Source of the DNA: Alphaproteobacteria bacterium
Lineage (GTDB): Bacteria > Pseudomonadota > Alphaproteobacteria > CACIAM-22H2
Assembly: GCA_017308135.1 (NCBI GenBank)
Contig: JAFKFM010000009.1
Location: 62,001 to 126,000, forward strand
Length of the DNA: 64,000 nucleotides
Reading direction: 5' to 3'
The notes beneath the pieces were generated by a model. That model was not told the DNA's origin, ran no database searches, and saw only the letters and a list, made by a program, of their open reading frames with translations. Positions 61,029 to 64,000 of this stretch are shown in pieces (position 1 is the stretch's first letter; each line of letters starts with the position of its first letter). Made by a program: the position numbers and the translations under genes.

Positions 61029-63851
61029 ATGAGCCTCGATGACCTGATAAATGACGGTTGGCCGCGCGCGGGACGGCTCGACGAGAGCGAGGAATTGCGC
61101 GCGATCCGCGCGCTCATGAATGGCCCGCGCGGCCCCATGGTCAGATTCAATTGGTCGGCAGCGCGGCCGCGGCCTGCGCGAATCGTCGCGCCGACAACCG
61201 AATGCGGCTATCGCGCGCTATCGATTGGTGTCACTCCAACGGCTACCAAAGCCTCCACTTTCCATCTGCGGATGAGCTCGACTTCGAAGAAGCCGGCGCC
61301 GCAAATCCCGCGCGACGTTCGTCGAGGACATCGCATAGCTCTTTGGCCAAGTCGCCGAGAAGTCCGGCACCTCAAATCCGTTCCGGAGGCAAAACGCCAT
61401 CGCTCGACGCGCATGTGGTCTCTGCCCACCGGCCACGCGTTTCTGCGGACACCGATTGGCCAAACTTTGTCGTCGGATTTTGCCAAGGCGGTCGCCCATC
61501 TCGGCCGCGAGATCGATCCGGATAAGCGGGCACTTTCACGGGCGTTGAAGCACCAGCGCTACATCGAAAGATCCGGTGGATATTCCAAGCGCGCCGAGGA
61601 GATCGAGCGGGACGAACACGGCCCGATCATTGCCGGCAATATCGGCCTGTCGCCGGATGCGACCAAGGCTTTCTGGCAAGCGGCCGTGGAGGAAGAAACG
61701 CGTCGCGATGCGCGGGTTCAAGATCGGCTGATTGTCGAACTTCCTCATTGGATCCGAGCATCAGATCGCCGGGCGATCATCGAGCGCTTCGGGCGCGTGT
61801 TCGGCGAACGAAACCTCCCTTGGTTCGCCGCCGCGCACCTTCCCGACCGCCATGGTGACGATCGGAACTACCACATGCATTTGGTCGCCGGCACGCGGCC
61901 GTTTTTGACCAAGCCGGGCAATACAGACGATGAGGCTGGATGGACATTCGCGCCGACCAAGGACCGCAAGACACAGGGATCTGAGTGGATCACATATCTT
62001 CGTCGCCAGTTCGCGGACATCGTCAACGACGTCTGCGCGGAAGCGGCTCGTCGCGATGGCACGGAAGTGAATCGCATTTTCTTCCCAGGCCGCGCCGCCG
62101 AGATCGGGCTGACACACGCGCCGAGCGTTCATCTCGGGCCCGCGAAATCCGCCTTATTGCGCCGCGGCCAAGGCACGGCGCCCCGACCGGTCCCGCCGTT
62201 GTTGTTTGACACGATCGAAAGCGCGATCCGGTGTTACGTGCGGGATCGTGAGTCGATCGCGCGCGCGACCGAGAAATTCGACCTACTTGAGGAGCGGGAT
62301 ACCGGAGCTCGCATGATCCGTGGCGTCTGCTTCGGTCGAATCGACGCCGCACGCCGCGCGGTCGAATCTTGCGGACGCTTCCTCGATCAACTCAACGAAG
62401 ATCAATCTACGGCTCAAGTGAGTGCCGAGGACGCGGCCCTCGTCCGAGAATTCGAAGCGGGCGACTTCCTCCGGCGTTTTACGCGTGCCGGTGAAAGCGT
62501 CGCGGCCGCTCTCGTGGCACTGGCGGAGTTCGAAGCGGAAATGCGGCGCGATGAAATGGCCCGTCGCCAAGCCGATGCGACGCCGCCCGCGCTTGCCGAT
62601 GGCGAGAACAAACATCGGCGGCTCGACGAAGTCGACTCCGAATGGGTCTTTCGGGAAATCGCCGAACGCTTGAAGCGCCCTTGGGTGCCGCGTAAGGGCG
62701 TCGACGGCAAGATGGTCCGGGTCGTTCATGTCAAGCAAGGCGTCGCGACAATCACGATCGGCGACGATATCGAACTGCGTCTCCGGCATTCGACGAATCA
62801 GGGCTGGCAGGTCGAGTACCCACGCGAACGCGACGAAGAATGGTTACGCGGCGCGTCTTACGATGTCCGATTCTGGAACAAGGTTGTCCGATCGCTGATA
62901 TCGATCACGACTTTGAACCTCGGCGCTGAGACAGTGAAAGCGATCATCTCGCGGCATGGCCTGGCAGCCCAAGCCAGACAGCGCGGACAATCGATCGAAA
63001 TCGAAAGTCCTAGAGGCCTCCTTCGCGTCGCCGCCGACGGCCGACGCGCCGATGTCTACGGTGACGATCCCAGCCTACGCGCAGCGTTCCAAGAGATCGC
63101 CGATGCGCGCGCAAAGCTCCGGTCGGACGTGCGGGTTCTCCAGCTTCTCAACGCGCGGCGCCAGCCGAAACCCGAGGGCGTGATCGCGCGTCCCGATCGA
63201 CCCGTGAGCTTCAGCACGCTGCTACGCAAAGCCTACGAAGTGAAGCCACATGACCCGATCGAGTGGCGCTACCTTTCCAACACGGCACATCTCGAGAAGA
63301 TACATCGACAGGCGCTCGCGCGATTCCACCCGGCGCCGATCGAGCGGGTCACGCCAGTGCCCACCGCGCCATCGCCGGCGACCGGAAGCGCGATCAACCG
63401 CGATCAGCCGACCTGTGCACATGTAAGAAGCGAGCCAACCGCGAAGACGCAGCGCACCGACACGCGCGCGGCAGCGGCATCCGTCGAGCCGTCGCCGACG
63501 GTGCCTGTATCGCCACCCTCGACGGGAGGCGGATGGATAGATAAGGCACGAAACGCGTTCGACGCGGTGCGCGGTTTCTGGGGTCGGCGTCCGGACCCGA
63601 CACCGCCAACACCTCCCGCGCCGACGACGCCCGGCGTGCGCGCGGGGCCGCAGACGCAGCCTAGCGAAGCGCCCCAAACGCAGCGATCCGCCGTCGTCAG
63701 CAAGCCTGTGCCGGCGGTCGCAAAAGCCACGTTGGCCCCTCACGCTTCGGCACCGCCCGCCCCGCTACCCGTGGCGGGCGCGCAATCTCCGAAAGCACAG
63801 ATCGCGGCGCTCTACACGACGCGAAGCCGGGAACGCGATCGCGGGCGATGA
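61029..63851 (+). CDS. MobA/MobL-like relaxase (mobilisation nickase)
   Basis: A 940-residue protein. Residues 275-286 (HGDDRNYHMHLV) are the HUH metal motif of MobA/MobL relaxases; upstream lie FWQAAVEEETRRD and LIVELPHW in the family order, and Tyr178 in HQRYIERSGG is a candidate nicking tyrosine. Residues ~480-700 are helical/beta of unknown type; the last ~170 are Pro/Ala-rich and disordered. Residues ~45-130 are low in complexity and the +1 frame at about 61200-61330 looks more protein-like, so a frameshift near the N-terminus is possible. A GGAG ribosome-binding site precedes ATG 61029. Confidence 0.72.
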   Translation: MSLDDLINDGWPRAGRLDESEELRAIRALMNGPRGPMVRFNWSAARPRPARIVAPTTECGYRALSIGVTPTATKASTFHLRMSSTSKKPAPQIPRDVRRGHRIALWPSRREVRHLKSVPEAKRHRSTRMWSLPTGHAFLRTPIGQTLSSDFAKAVAHLGREIDPDKRALSRALKHQRYIERSGGYSKRAEEIERDEHGPIIAGNIGLSPDATKAFWQAAVEEETRRDARVQDRLIVELPHWIRASDRRAIIERFGRVFGERNLPWFAAAHLPDRHGDDRNYHMHLVAGTRPFLTKPGNTDDEAGWTFAPTKDRKTQGSEWITYLRRQFADIVNDVCAEAARRDGTEVNRIFFPGRAAEIGLTHAPSVHLGPAKSALLRRGQGTAPRPVPPLLFDTIESAIRCYVRDRESIARATEKFDLLEERDTGARMIRGVCFGRIDAARRAVESCGRFLDQLNEDQSTAQVSAEDAALVREFEAGDFLRRFTRAGESVAAALVALAEFEAEMRRDEMARRQADATPPALADGENKHRRLDEVDSEWVFREIAERLKRPWVPRKGVDGKMVRVVHVKQGVATITIGDDIELRLRHSTNQGWQVEYPRERDEEWLRGASYDVRFWNKVVRSLISITTLNLGAETVKAIISRHGLAAQARQRGQSIEIESPRGLLRVAADGRRADVYGDDPSLRAAFQEIADARAKLRSDVRVLQLLNARRQPKPEGVIARPDRPVSFSTLLRKAYEVKPHDPIEWRYLSNTAHLEKIHRQALARFHPAPIERVTPVPTAPSPATGSAINRDQPTCAHVRSEPTAKTQRTDTRAAAASVEPSPTVPVSPPSTGGGWIDKARNAFDAVRGFWGRRPDPTPPTPPAPTTPGVRAGPQTQPSEAPQTQRSAVVSKPVPAVAKATLAPHASAPPAPLPVAGAQSPKAQIAALYTTRSRERDRGR

Positions 63852-64000
63852 TGTCACGCGTAGGCTTCGATATCATTTAACATATTGAAATATAGTGATT
63901 TTACCGGCGCTTCGAAAAACCGGGAAATCGACTGAGTTGGCACGACGGCCGTTTTTAAGTCGCTGCGTGGATACTCTTGTCGATGTCGCACCAGGACGAC
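63852..64000 (+). other. 149-bp edge region; possible start of another gene
   Basis: AT-rich sequence after the relaxase. An ATG at 63983 opens a six-codon frame to the window edge (MSHQDD) without a strong ribosome-binding site. It may be the start of another mobilisation gene, but this cannot be judged here. Confidence 0.2.

Overview
The window is GC-rich, densely coded DNA that looks chromosomal and alphaproteobacterial. Evidence for this is the Aap-type amino-acid transporter, several other periplasmic binding-protein transporters (ABC, TTT and TRAP types), DoeA/DoeB-like enzymes, and many translationally coupled ATGA junctions. I cannot name the genus from sequence alone. Almost everything is uptake and catabolism of small organic acids, amino acids and their derivatives; there are no rRNA genes, complete tRNAs or CRISPR arrays.

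Layout. (A) 1-19.1 kb: the end of an acyl-CoA synthetase; then a long minus-strand run, read from about 12.1 kb down to 0.1 kb, of aldehyde dehydrogenase, class III aminotransferase, BKACE enzyme, SDR, DoeA-like M24 protein, AapJ/AapQ/AapM, a FAD amine/amino-acid oxidase, a thiolase-like protein and its DUF35 partner. A MarR regulator is divergent from it. Next come a PotABCD-like polyamine-type transporter, an amidohydrolase and an SMP-30 lactonase. (B) 19.4-30.5 kb: sugar-acid catabolism. A TctCAB transporter, Fe-dependent dehydrogenase, enolase-family dehydratase and hydroxyacid dehydrogenase lie on the minus strand, followed by a GntR regulator, an FMN hydroxyacid dehydrogenase, a KdgD-like dehydratase, an unknown duplicated protein, GlcG/HbpS and YciI. 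(C) 30.7-39.9 kb: a Dpp-type peptide transporter between two M20 hydrolases, with a divergent LysR. (D) 40.0-48.0 kb: an ectoine-degradation-like set (DoeA-like, DoeB-like and EutB-like proteins) with a polar amino-acid ABC transporter, two binding proteins and a divergent IclR. (E) 48.2-59.9 kb: PrpF, acyl-CoA dehydrogenase, PrpD, three class III CoA-transferase/racemase paralogues, a TRAP transporter and a cupin, with a divergent LysR. (F) 60.1-64 kb: a mobilisation module with a MobA/MobL-like relaxase.

The most striking structure is what separates these blocks. At 19.18, 30.59, 39.90 and 47.98 kb the same roughly 128-bp element recurs in the same orientation. It holds the 3' half of a tRNA, from the anticodon loop to CCA and probably tRNA-Val(GAC), followed by a conserved tail ending in an inverted repeat. 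A fifth, more decayed candidate sits at about 59.95 kb, just before the relaxase. Each interval between copies is a self-contained catabolic cassette, and in the last three the divergent regulator ends immediately beside the next copy. This looks like serial accretion of catabolic cassettes at a tRNA attachment site, with no integrase left in the window.

Within cassettes, binding proteins feed the adjacent catabolic enzymes. Strong hairpins directly after several binding-protein genes probably keep binding-protein mRNA in excess. Palindromes suited to the local regulators (MarR, GntR, LysR) are visible in the divergent promoters.
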